Positions 1 to 5,560 of a stretch of 5,560 nt of DNA are shown here, in pieces; position 1 is the stretch's first letter, and every line of letters starts with the position of its first letter. A program made the position numbers and the translations under genes. The DNA lies in NCBI GenBank assembly GCA_937858235.1, contig CALLZZ010000238.1:1-5560 (forward strand). Reading direction: 5' to 3'. The notes under the pieces were generated by a model. That model saw nothing but the letters and a program-made list of their open reading frames with translations. It was not told where the DNA came from and made no database searches. This stretch comes from an uncultured Clostridia bacterium. Lineage in GTDB: Bacteria; Bacillota; Clostridia; Oscillospirales; Oscillospiraceae.

Positions 1-2053
1 TAAACACAACCGATTTTGTTGCCGGATCGTATTTCGCCCCTGCCATCTCGGTAAGATTTCCCTTGCTATCGATGTAATAAGCGGTGATGCCGCTCGGATT
101 TTGAAGTTCCTCAGCAGTCGGTACATACGGAATGCTTACTGTAACCGGTGCTTTGGAATTGTTCCATTCTGTAACCTTGCCATCAATCAACAGGCTAAGG
201 GAAACAATCGGACGTCCCGCAAGGATGGTCTGTACTTCTTTGGTTAGATTGCTTGGATTCACAGTGGTCATCTTGACCTCCGCCTTTGCGGTCTTTGCCA
301 CATTCAGATTGCTGAGCATATCGGACGGAAGGGTCACAGTACCGGCAGTACTCTTTATCGCAACATCAGATTTCTTTCCGTCGGCTAGATCTTTCACTGT
401 CAGTCCGGCGGTCACTGCGGATGAACCGCCACCGCCGCCTGAATTGCCACCGTTATTGTTGTTGGTAGGTGTCCAGTGGGCATAGAGGGTCGTATCGGCA
501 TCGAACACAGTACTTTCAGTAACTTTTATGCCATTGCTCCTCTCCGTGAACCAGCCGTCAAAAGAGTAATTGTTTCGGTTGGGATTAGGCAGAGCCGACA
601 GCTTTCCGTCACCGTTCGTTTGCATAGGAGTATCCGGAGAAGCCGAACCGTCGTTGATATTAAATGTAATAAGATAAGTTACTGTCGGCATTGCCGGAAT
701 TTTGACCCACACATAGTTGGAACCGGACGAATAGGTATCGTAATCCGGTTTTGTCGTCGATGCAGACATGTCGGTAATCGCCTTATGTTCCGGTGCGGCA
801 GAAGCACCAACGGCAATGTACTTTGAAGGATCTGTTACGGTAATCCTTCCGTCTATTGTAACGGTTCCGGGTCCGTCATCGCCGGTCACTGCGCCTGCAC
901 CGGTTTCCGCAGCTTCAACATTTCCGTTGATAACGACTTCACCTTTATTCAGTGCCAGCACTCCATACTGAACGCCTGTAGCATTCCCTTCGACCGTAAC
1001 CTTCGATTGGGAATTGGCACGTGCACCGATTCCATCTGTACCAGTAGCCACCGCATCGCCCTTCACAAGCAAAGAACTTCCCAAATTTACCGCAGTTGCA
1101 CCGCGCCTCATCCCGATGGCATCCCCCCACACAGTAACAAGGCCGCCGGGCTTATTGATATTTGGATCGTCTGCAGCCATTCCATTTTGAGCACATGCTC
1201 CGCTGCCCGATTTTCCCGCCGCAGTTGCATTTCCCTTGACCGTAACCGTACCGTTGAAATTTGCAAGTACGCCATATGGAGATATGTCCTCTTTCACTGT
1301 ACTGGCTTCAGCGTTTCCTTGAACACTCACCTCGCCGCCGTCTTCTGCGTATACGCCCATAACGATATAGGAGTAGCTTGTATCAATATCGTCTCCGGTT
1401 GCCATTGCGTCACCTTTTATTTTAATTAAAGACCTTTCACCGGTAGCATAAGCGCCGCAATATCCCCCAATGGCGTCACCGCATACAGTAACAGTGCCTC
1501 CGCGATCACTCCTTGCACCTATGCGCTCCCCTTCGGCACGGTTAAGCACCGTAACAATACTGCCGTCTCCTGCAGCCAGAGCACCGATACCCTGGTATCC
1601 CATTGACGAAACGATTCCTTTCGCATTGGTAACCGTGGCTGTACTGCCATCATCAGCTTGCACACCAGTGCCTCCGCTTACGTTAAACGCACCATTACCT
1701 TTAAGTTCAACCTGTCCGGGGTTTCCTTGTTTTCCGGTAACATATAGCCCAGGGATTATACCCTGTCCTTGATCACTATTAGGTGCTGTGACATTCATAT
1801 TATATCCGTTCAAGTCAAAGGTTACATGAATGCCTTGGATCTGAATACTTTTATCATAGTCGACCGACTGCAAGAGTTTGATAGTCTCTCCGTCCTGCAC
1901 TGCGTCCAGAGCGGCACTCAAAGAGGTGAAGTTCTGATCTCCGATGGAACAAATGCTGCCCTCTTCTGCAAAGGCCACCGCCGGCATCATGGTAAGTACC
2001 ATACACAGGGATACTATCAGGCTGCCCAGCCGTTTTTTTAAGGTTTGTTTCAT
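1..2053 (-). CDS. Large secreted repeat surface protein with beta-helix-like region and InlB-type repeat (C-terminus off window)
   Basis: The frame opens with ATG at 2053-2051 and stays open for 684 codons to the window edge, so the C-terminus is missing. Residues 1-29 form a signal peptide: K/R-rich start, hydrophobic core, then a cut after AFA before EEGS. Residues about 35-90 resemble the start of many Firmicute surface proteins (a SLSAALDAVQDGETIKLL segment, then TFDLNGY). Residues about 114-405 hold repeated V-T-V-x-G-[DN]-A rungs, likely a right-handed beta-helix. Residues 459-527 match an InlB-type repeat (ITFNINDGS, then FDGWF, ending LYAHW). A Gly/Asn/Ser-rich linker (about 528-546) leads into a domain with VTVSIPYVPTAEEL and YYIDSKGNLTEM, a type often placed before S-layer homology repeats or another wall anchor. 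That anchor is inferred, not seen. No catalytic motif was recognised; adhesion or a structural surface role is likely. A strong ribosome binding site supports the start. It lies 55 bases after the DUF2442-like gene and may be co-transcribed. Confidence 0.9.
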   Translation of the reverse strand, partial: MKQTLKKRLGSLIVSLCMVLTMMPAVAFAEEGSICSIGDQNFTSLSAALDAVQDGETIKLLQSVDYDKSIQIQGIHVTFDLNGYNMNVTAPNSDQGQGIIPGLYVTGKQGNPGQVELKGNGAFNVSGGTGVQADDGSTATVTNAKGIVSSMGYQGIGALAAGDGSIVTVLNRAEGERIGARSDRGGTVTVCGDAIGGYCGAYATGERSLIKIKGDAMATGDDIDTSYSYIVMGVYAEDGGEVSVQGNAEASTVKEDISPYGVLANFNGTVTVKGNATAAGKSGSGACAQNGMAADDPNINKPGGLVTVWGDAIGMRRGATAVNLGSSLLVKGDAVATGTDGIGARANSQSKVTVEGNATGVQYGVLALNKGEVVINGNVEAAETGAGAVTGDDGPGTVTIDGRITVTDPSKYIAVGASAAPEHKAITDMSASTTKPDYDTYSSGSNYVWVKIPAMPTVTYLITFNINDGSASPDTPMQTNGDGKLSALPNPNRNNYSFDGWFTERSNGIKVTESTVFDADTTLYAHWTPTNNNNGGNSGGGGGSSAVTAGLTVKDLADGKKSDVAIKSTAGTVTLPSDMLSNLNVAKTAKAEVKMTTVNPSNLTKEVQTILAGRPIVSLSLLIDGKVTEWNNSKAPVTVSIPYVPTAEELQNPSGITAYYIDSKGNLTEMAGAKYDPATKSVVF
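473..679 (-). other. InlB B-repeat (Listeria-Bacteroides repeat) domain in the surface protein
   Basis: Residues 459-527 of the surface protein read TYLITFNINDGS at the start, then LPNPNRNNYSFDGWFTE, and end with FDADTTLYAHW. The order of an ITF-N-GS strand, a Y-x-F-x-GW-[FY] core and a final TLYAHW is the hallmark of this family of about 70 residues. The domain is a beta-grasp-like module found in multiple copies in surface proteins of Gram-positive bacteria. Only one copy is visible here. It probably acts as a spacer or binding module between the beta-helix and the C-terminal part. Confidence 0.85.
839..1714 (-). repeat. Degenerate beta-rung repeats within the surface protein
   Basis: The translated region carries a recurring motif of alternating beta residues followed by G-[DN]-A. 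The conserved glycine falls at residues 192, 214, 246, 274, 310, 332, 356, 377 and 402, with weaker copies near 119 and 168. Spacing is 21-36 residues. Examples are TVTVCGDAIGG, LIKIKGDAMATG, EVSVQGNAEAS, TVTVKGNATAA, LVTVWGDAIGM, SLLVKGDAVATG and KVTVEGNATGV. This spacing and hydrophobic alternation fit coils of a parallel beta-helix, as in pectate-lyase-like surface proteins. The fold is inferred; the repeat is seen directly. Confidence 0.8.
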
Positions 2054-2063
2054 ATAAATATTT

Positions 2064-2069
2064 CCTCCT
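2064..2069 (-). promoter_or_regulatory. Ribosome binding site of the surface protein gene
   Basis: On the minus strand GAAGGAGGA lies upstream of the ATG at 2053, with 10 bases between AGGAGG and the start codon. It is a near-perfect Shine-Dalgarno site and fixes the start at the signal peptide methionine. The 55-base gap before it is A/T-rich. No convincing promoter was seen there, which agrees with co-transcription with the DUF2442-like gene. Confidence 0.85.
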
Positions 2070-2108
2070 TCTAATTTTTTTACAAACTATTTTTGACACT
2101 TTCCTGTT

Positions 2109-2372
2109 TTAATAGGACTTTCCAAGGGTCATTTTCATGATTTCATCATAGGCAAGCTCCGCCACGGGTGCAGGACATCCGCTTTTGTACCAGTGAACAA
2201 AACTGCCGTCGGTATCCGCTGAATTCCAAATATCCGAGTGCTGCAACGCACCGAACCGAAACCCGGTAAATCGGGGCTTCATATCCACCGTTACAAAGTT
2301 CCCGGTATCAAAGGTCACTTGCAACATGCCGTTTTCCATAGGCTCTACTTTGGTAATAGGCCGACCCTCCAT
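2109..2372 (-). CDS. Small DUF2442-like protein (87 residues)
   Basis: The ATG at 2372-2370 follows a strong ribosome binding site, and the protein ends at a TAA. The layout fits DUF2442: an opening strand (ITKVEPMENGMLQVTFDTG), then a VTVDMKPRF segment, then FGALQHSDIW and a VHWYKSG segment near the end. The family is usually about 80 residues, so this appears full length. It has no signal peptide or membrane segment and should be cytoplasmic. DUF2442 has no firmly established function; members are often found beside DUF4160 genes, in small toxin-antitoxin-like or regulatory pairs. No DUF4160-like gene is visible here. It sits between a LuxR-type regulator and a surface protein gene, all in one direction. 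A role as an accessory or regulatory protein for that locus is conjecture. The family call rests on pattern memory, not a search. Confidence 0.75.
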   Translation of the reverse strand: MEGRPITKVEPMENGMLQVTFDTGNFVTVDMKPRFTGFRFGALQHSDIWNSADTDGSFVHWYKSGCPAPVAELAYDEIMKMTLGKSY

Positions 2373-2377
2373 GCTCC

Positions 2378-2384
2378 ACCTCCT
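2378..2384 (-). promoter_or_regulatory. Ribosome binding site of the DUF2442-like gene, directly after a hairpin
   Basis: Minus strand AGAGGAGGTGGAGC precedes the ATG at 2372. AGGAGGT ends five bases before the start, a very strong site. It begins only about ten bases after the foot of the hairpin at 2394-2439, so folding there could influence initiation or reflect attenuation. Confidence 0.85.
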
Positions 2385-2393
2385 CTTTACAGC

Positions 2394-2439
2394 AAAAGAA
2401 CGCTACCGTACAGCTTTATTGTACAGCAGCGTTCTCTTT
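2394..2439 (-). terminator. Imperfect hairpin with short T-runs, between the LuxR gene and the DUF2442-like gene
   Basis: The arms AGAACGCT (2397-2404) and AGCGTTCT (2428-2435) pair perfectly over 8 bases. A 3-by-3 internal loop with one C-G pair follows, then GTACA/TGTAC (2408-2412 and 2420-2424) closes a 7-base loop. On the minus strand the hairpin is followed by TTTT, which is short, so termination of the LuxR transcript may be partial. On the + strand it is followed by CTCTTTTTG, a somewhat better T-run, so it may be bidirectional. It lies 18 or more bases past the LuxR stop and just before the next gene's ribosome binding site. A terminator with read-through or an attenuator both fit. 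Confidence 0.65.
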
Positions 2440-2446
2440 TTGTAGT

Positions 2447-2461
2447 GTGACCATTTGTCAC
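2447..2461. repeat. Short perfect inverted repeat over the LuxR stop codon
   Basis: GTGAC, a 5-base spacer CATTT, then GTCAC form a perfect dyad with 5-base arms. It overlaps the TGA stop of the LuxR-type gene (2458-2460) and sits upstream of the DUF2442-like gene on the minus strand. Geometry is compatible with a small operator, but arms this short occur by chance, and no bound factor can be named. Confidence 0.25.
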
Positions 2462-4977
2462 TGTTTTTTATTTTTCAGTAAACTTTCAAGCAGGATACGT
2501 TTATTCTTACCGTCCCCTGCCAATCCCAACTTATCAAAAATCCGTGACAGCTGATTTCTCACCGTCCCCTCGGCAAGATGAAGCTCTTCCGCAATCTCCC
2601 GATTGGTCTTGCGCTGAGCGGCCAGCCGAGCTATTATAAGTTCCCGTTCCGATAGACCATAGCTTTCATTTTCTCCAAAATGCTCCCGGCGGATTTGTTC
2701 TCTTGAAGCATGAAATTGTTCCGACAAAGAGCAGATTTTTTCGATTTCCTCGGTGTACATTTCCCTGCCTTTCAGCTCCTTCAACAACTCAAGAAGGTAT
2801 GCTCCGCTCTCGGCAAAAGGCATGACAATACCATCAGGAAGAGCCGAATCCAATGCCAGTTTCAGTTCATCCAGAGCTTCCTTGCGTCTGCCCAGCTGTT
2901 CAAGAGCAGCCGAAAGCTGAATATGAAGCCGGATTTCACAGAGGACATTGTGATAAATGCCGTAGAGTGCTTTACACTCCTCCTGCCTTGCGATCACTTC
3001 CGTCCATTCCTCCTGTGCCAGCAGGAGCTGATTATAGAAGGTGTGCAGCATCGGCGTAGCGGGAAACATAATCAAGGCTTCGGACAGTTTCCCCTCAGCA
3101 AACCATTTCGGTGCATATTCAGGAAAACCTAATAAGCTATAAAGAAAGCCAAGGCACATATCTAAGGTATTTAAAAGGGCATACTGCCGCTCCTTATAAA
3201 GCCATTCCCGCAGCTCATGGCTCTTCTGCTTTACCTTATCATAATTGCCTTGAAAAATTGCCATGCGCAGGTCAAGAAACTCACAGCACATCAAAACGCT
3301 GTACTGGTTCTTCCGTCTTGCCGCCGATCGAGCCATGCGATTCGAAATATCGGCGTCGGTCACTTCGCCTCTCTCATAGAATAAATCCGCAGCAAAGCTG
3401 TGCTCCGCACCGTTGCCATGACCGTTCGACACTTGATAGTAATATGGCATGCACTCCTTCATCTCGGCACTTTCACTGTCCGCATAGCTCACCCTGCGAT
3501 GATACGACATGAAAATCGACGGAGAGGAAAAGGTCCATGTTCCCTTCGAGTCTACGCTTACAGTGCTTCGCCTAAGAAGCAGGCAGGCTCTGCGGTGATA
3601 GACGCTCATAGCGGAGATGTCATTATAAGCAAGGAGACTTTCTGCTACCTCCGCATCCCCCAAAATATTGTTGCGCTCCTCCTCTGTCAGGGAGGTATTC
3701 TGCTCTAAGGATACGAGAAGTAATTTCTTCATTCGCTTTATTTCAGAAATACAATGGAAAGAAAACAGTTTGAGCATAAAGACCACAATAGCGGCAGGGT
3801 TCTGTAGTAAGATTTCTTTCGGGCAGTTCTCGCTCCATTCAACAAAAGCTCGGCTATGCTCGCTGTTGAGGCTCTTCGCATTGTCCTCCGTCAGAGTCGC
3901 CAGCAAACCGACCCAATCATAGGCGGCGGCAAAGGCAAAATAGGCGGCTATGTACTCTTGTTCTTTTAAGTGCCATTTTCCAAGCCTGGAATAGCTTTCT
4001 TGCCGGTAGCCTTCCGGCTTTTCGGCAAACATCAGCCGGACGCAGTGTCTCAGCATGTGGTGATAGCGATAAATCCCCTGCTCGCTTCTTGTAATAAAGG
4101 CGTTGTTTTTGGTGAGAGAATCCAAAAGGTTTTGTGCATCGCCGTGCTGCCACAAGTATGCCGCCTGCCCTGCGGTAAATTCGTCTGTCATGCCGATAAG
4201 AATAAGGAATTCCCTCTGCCGTGATTCCAATGGCACCAGCAATACCTGATGGATGAGGTCGAAAATATCCGACGAGCTGGACAGCCAGTGGCCGTTCTGC
4301 GCATAGGATTTGAAGTTCAGATAAATCATGGAAATCCATCCCTCACTTTGCAGTACAAGAGTGTCCAGTTCTTCCGGGGAAGCCGCAAGACCGCAGCGAT
4401 CGGCGTATGCTTTTAATTCCCGGGCATTGAGCCGGAGATCGTCTGCTCCGATTTCGCAGAGCAGATGTCCAAGGCGCATCCGCTCTTCTTCACTGAAAAT
4501 CTGATTTCGAGATAAGAGAATAAGATGCACGCAGTCGGGCAGATTTCGGGAGAGCAGCAGGAGCAGTGCGGTAACGGTGTTCTTTTCCAGAAGGTGCAGG
4601 TCATCCATGATAAAATAGAGCGGAGAGGAACTGGCAGATAAAGTCTCATGCAGCAGCTCCGACAGCAAAGCCGTGGCGGGTACGTCCTTAGGATATCCCA
4701 GTGCTTTCATCTCTTCAAGCAGTTGGGGATATCCCTTAAAGGCACGGCAGAATCCGCTCCAAAACTCAGTCACACTGTCCGTAACGATCATCTGACGCAG
4801 AACGACCGCTTCCCCTCGGCTTTTCGCAAGCCGCTTCGCCCACCAGTTCACCGCCGTTGTCTTTCCAAAGCCCATGGGGGCAATAACAGTGGTAATCGGA
4901 TGGCTGCCAATTTCAGAAAGCCGCTCTTTTAATCGTTCCGTGATAAAAATATCATTTAATCGGGGGTAAGATGCCAC
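2458..4977 (-). CDS. MalT-like LuxR-family transcriptional regulator with STAND ATPase domain (839 residues)
   Basis: This is a cytoplasmic, probably ATP-dependent transcription activator. Residues 33-40 are a Walker A motif (APMGFGKT). Residues 120-126 are Walker B (LYFIMDD), followed by a sensor-like LILLSR near 152-157. EGWISMIYL (about 212-220) and YRYHHMLRH (about 303-311) match the helical and winged-helix parts of the MalT/LAL-type STAND NTPase. Residues about 330-770 are helix-rich and TPR/SUPR-like, the usual ligand-sensing region. The C-terminus (773-839) is a LuxR HTH: LSERELIIARLAAQ, TNREIAEELHLAEGTVRNQL, SRIFDKLGL. Length is close to MalT (about 900). The start is GTG at 4977, chosen for the well-spaced AAAGGTGGTGA site seven bases upstream. 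The ligand is unknown; MalT's is maltotriose, but no sugar genes are nearby here, so the symbol malT is not applied. It precedes the DUF2442-like and surface-protein genes, its most plausible local targets (inference). Confidence 0.95.
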   Translation of the reverse strand: MASYPRLNDIFITERLKERLSEIGSHPITTVIAPMGFGKTTAVNWWAKRLAKSRGEAVVLRQMIVTDSVTEFWSGFCRAFKGYPQLLEEMKALGYPKDVPATALLSELLHETLSASSSPLYFIMDDLHLLEKNTVTALLLLLSRNLPDCVHLILLSRNQIFSEEERMRLGHLLCEIGADDLRLNARELKAYADRCGLAASPEELDTLVLQSEGWISMIYLNFKSYAQNGHWLSSSSDIFDLIHQVLLVPLESRQREFLILIGMTDEFTAGQAAYLWQHGDAQNLLDSLTKNNAFITRSEQGIYRYHHMLRHCVRLMFAEKPEGYRQESYSRLGKWHLKEQEYIAAYFAFAAAYDWVGLLATLTEDNAKSLNSEHSRAFVEWSENCPKEILLQNPAAIVVFMLKLFSFHCISEIKRMKKLLLVSLEQNTSLTEEERNNILGDAEVAESLLAYNDISAMSVYHRRACLLLRRSTVSVDSKGTWTFSSPSIFMSYHRRVSYADSESAEMKECMPYYYQVSNGHGNGAEHSFAADLFYERGEVTDADISNRMARSAARRKNQYSVLMCCEFLDLRMAIFQGNYDKVKQKSHELREWLYKERQYALLNTLDMCLGFLYSLLGFPEYAPKWFAEGKLSEALIMFPATPMLHTFYNQLLLAQEEWTEVIARQEECKALYGIYHNVLCEIRLHIQLSAALEQLGRRKEALDELKLALDSALPDGIVMPFAESGAYLLELLKELKGREMYTEEIEKICSLSEQFHASREQIRREHFGENESYGLSERELIIARLAAQRKTNREIAEELHLAEGTVRNQLSRIFDKLGLAGDGKNKRILLESLLKNKKQ

Positions 4978-4984
4978 AGCGTCA

Positions 4985-4990
4985 CCACCT
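4985..4990 (-). promoter_or_regulatory. Ribosome binding site supporting the GTG start of the LuxR-type gene
   Basis: Minus strand AAAGGTGGTGACGCT stands directly before GTG at 4977. AGGTGG is seven bases from the start codon and extends to AGGTGGTGA, strongly complementary to the 16S rRNA 3' end. It makes the GTG start more likely than any downstream ATG. Confidence 0.85.
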
Positions 4991-5069
4991 TTCTGTTACA
5001 ATATATTTATAATTTTTGCTGTTTCCCTTCATTCTCATTTGTCCGCACCATATATTAAAACTTGTATCC

Positions 5070-5098
5070 ATCATACTGGATTTTTTCTAAAGAAACAA
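5070..5098 (-). promoter_or_regulatory. Candidate sigma-A-type promoter of the LuxR-type gene
   Basis: Minus strand TTGTTT (5098-5093) as a -35 and TATGAT (5075-5070) as a -10 are separated by exactly 17 bases. The -10 matches the consensus at five of six positions, the -35 only at three. It lies just after the upstream terminator and would give a leader of roughly 85 bases. A small inverted repeat, ATCCA-N6-TGGAT (5066-5081), overlaps the -10 and could be an operator. Other A/T-rich -10-like sequences lie nearer the gene but lack a matching -35. Confidence 0.45.
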
Positions 5099-5112
5099 CT
5101 CTATTCTACTAT

Positions 5113-5153
5113 AAAAAATGGAAGCAGTCGATATTTTATAATCGAATGCTTCC
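5113..5153 (-). terminator. Intrinsic terminator of the right-edge gene
   Basis: On the minus strand GGAAGCA (5153-5147) pairs with TGCTTCC (5126-5120). After one mismatch, TCGAT/ATCGA continues the stem to an 8-base A/T-rich loop. The stem is followed by ATTTTTTAT. This is a classic Rho-independent terminator about 90 bases beyond the stop of the right-edge gene. No T-run follows on the + strand, so it works in the minus direction. It separates the right-edge gene from the LuxR-type gene. Confidence 0.85.
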
Positions 5154-5246
5154 AAGGCAATGCACTAATCTTTTCCTCATTGAAATAGTAATCTCCGTCA
5201 GCCTTCTATAGTTTCAAGGACAACTAACCTCGCCTTCCTGATCAAA

Positions 5247-5560
5247 TCATTTACAATTGTTTTGAAGCTGTTCAGTGATGCTCTGAAAACGCTGTTCACC
5301 TGAGAGAGCTAAAAACGCCGGGTGTTTAACAATCGCGTCACACATGCTTTTTCGAATCGTTTTTTCGTCCCGTGGAAGATTCGTTCCCAGATCCAGTTCT
5401 GCCAGCCAGCCGTCCAAAAGGTCAAAAAAGGCATCACCATGCAAGCACAATGGATAAATGTCGCTTGTTACGATCTCAGTATATTTTTCTAGCATTTCAA
5501 GAGCCTTATCATGACTTTTCTGTGCAATATATCCCTGTGCCGCTGAAATATAAAGGCCGA
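5247..5560 (-). CDS. C-terminal fragment of a TPR-containing protein, possibly an HTH/TPR regulator (N-terminus off window)
   Basis: The frame ends at TGA 5249-5247 and remains open to the window edge: 103 complete codons, with the start outside. The methionine at 5495 is internal: the frame runs on upstream into GYIAQKSHDKALEMLEKY, a good TPR consensus with conserved G, Y and A positions, and no strong ribosome binding site precedes that ATG. The rest is charged and helical, with LHGDAFFDLLDGWLAEL, then a DEKTIRKSM segment and an ending of HPAF followed by RFQSITEQL. Tails of this kind (PAFxxLxxxxRFxxI) occur in Clostridial helix-turn-helix regulators with C-terminal TPRs. That identification comes from memory of similar sequences and cannot be confirmed without the N-terminal half. 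It has its own terminator, so it is probably a separate transcription unit from the LuxR-type gene. Confidence 0.75.
   Translation of the reverse strand, partial: GLYISAAQGYIAQKSHDKALEMLEKYTEIVTSDIYPLCLHGDAFFDLLDGWLAELDLGTNLPRDEKTIRKSMCDAIVKHPAFLALSGEQRFQSITEQLQNNCK

Noticed and set aside
132..1772. Open frames on the + strand across the surface-protein gene
   Set aside because: They are antisense to the long minus-strand frame with signal peptide and recognisable domains. Their proteins are low-complexity and show no family features or ribosome binding sites.
1..2053. CRISPR-like or DNA-level tandem repeat array in the surface-protein gene
   Set aside because: The repetition is at the protein level, with variable spacing and diverged DNA; there are no identical direct repeats with uniform spacers.
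2093..2098. TTGACA on the + strand as a -35 element
   Set aside because: No -10-like hexamer is found at 16-18 bases downstream, and there is no + strand gene for it to serve.
1854..2099. 81-residue minus-strand frame overlapping the start of the surface-protein gene
   Set aside because: It overlaps the signal peptide region in another frame, has no plausible ribosome binding site and no recognisable protein features.
2710..4932. Several + and minus frames of 68-140 residues within the LuxR-type gene
   Set aside because: All lie inside the 839-residue regulator, whose motifs are intact from end to end. They are shadows.
5136..5180. Tiny 14-codon minus-strand frame starting ATG AGG AAA AGA and running into the terminator stem, as a leader peptide
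   Set aside because: The only purine-rich site upstream is poorly spaced, the codons show no regulatory pattern, and it lies in the 3' region of the right-edge gene, before a terminator that already fits that gene.

Overview
All genes in this window lie on the minus strand, so the genetic order runs from right to left. The following suggest a Firmicute, most likely a gut-type Clostridia member: very strong AGGAGG Shine-Dalgarno sites, a roughly balanced base composition, a MalT-like LuxR regulator of the kind common in Clostridia, and a secreted surface protein with an InlB-type (Listeria-Bacteroides) repeat. Genus cannot be assigned from this sequence alone.

Layout, right to left. (1) 5560-5247 is the C-terminal end of a protein with a TPR-like helical pair. 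It resembles the tails of Clostridial helix-turn-helix/TPR regulators, but its N-terminus is outside the window. A good intrinsic terminator (5153-5113) follows it. (2) 5098-5070 is a candidate promoter, followed by a GTG-started 839-residue STAND-type regulator (4977-2458) with a MalT-like ATPase, a helical sensor region and a C-terminal LuxR HTH. (3) A long imperfect hairpin with short T-runs on both sides (2394-2439) separates it from the next gene and abuts that gene's ribosome binding site. (4) 2372-2109 is a small DUF2442-like protein. (5) After 55 bases comes a large secreted protein (2053 to beyond position 1). It has a signal peptide, a beta-helix-like region of repeated V-T-V-x-G-[DN]-A rungs, an InlB-type repeat, a Gly/Asn-rich linker and the start of another domain. 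Its C-terminus, where a cell-wall anchor would be expected, is off the left edge.

How they may work together is inference. The LuxR/MalT-like protein could be a ligand- and ATP-dependent activator of the adjacent DUF2442 and surface-protein genes, which share direction and close spacing. The hairpin between them would either isolate the regulator transcript or act as an attenuator. No RNA genes, CRISPR arrays, insertion sequences or + strand genes were seen; the + strand open frames are antisense shadows. I found no clear evidence of a wholly new system. The most notable items are the two-level repeat structure of the surface protein, the DUF2442 gene lacking its usual type of partner, and the hairpin at the ribosome binding site.
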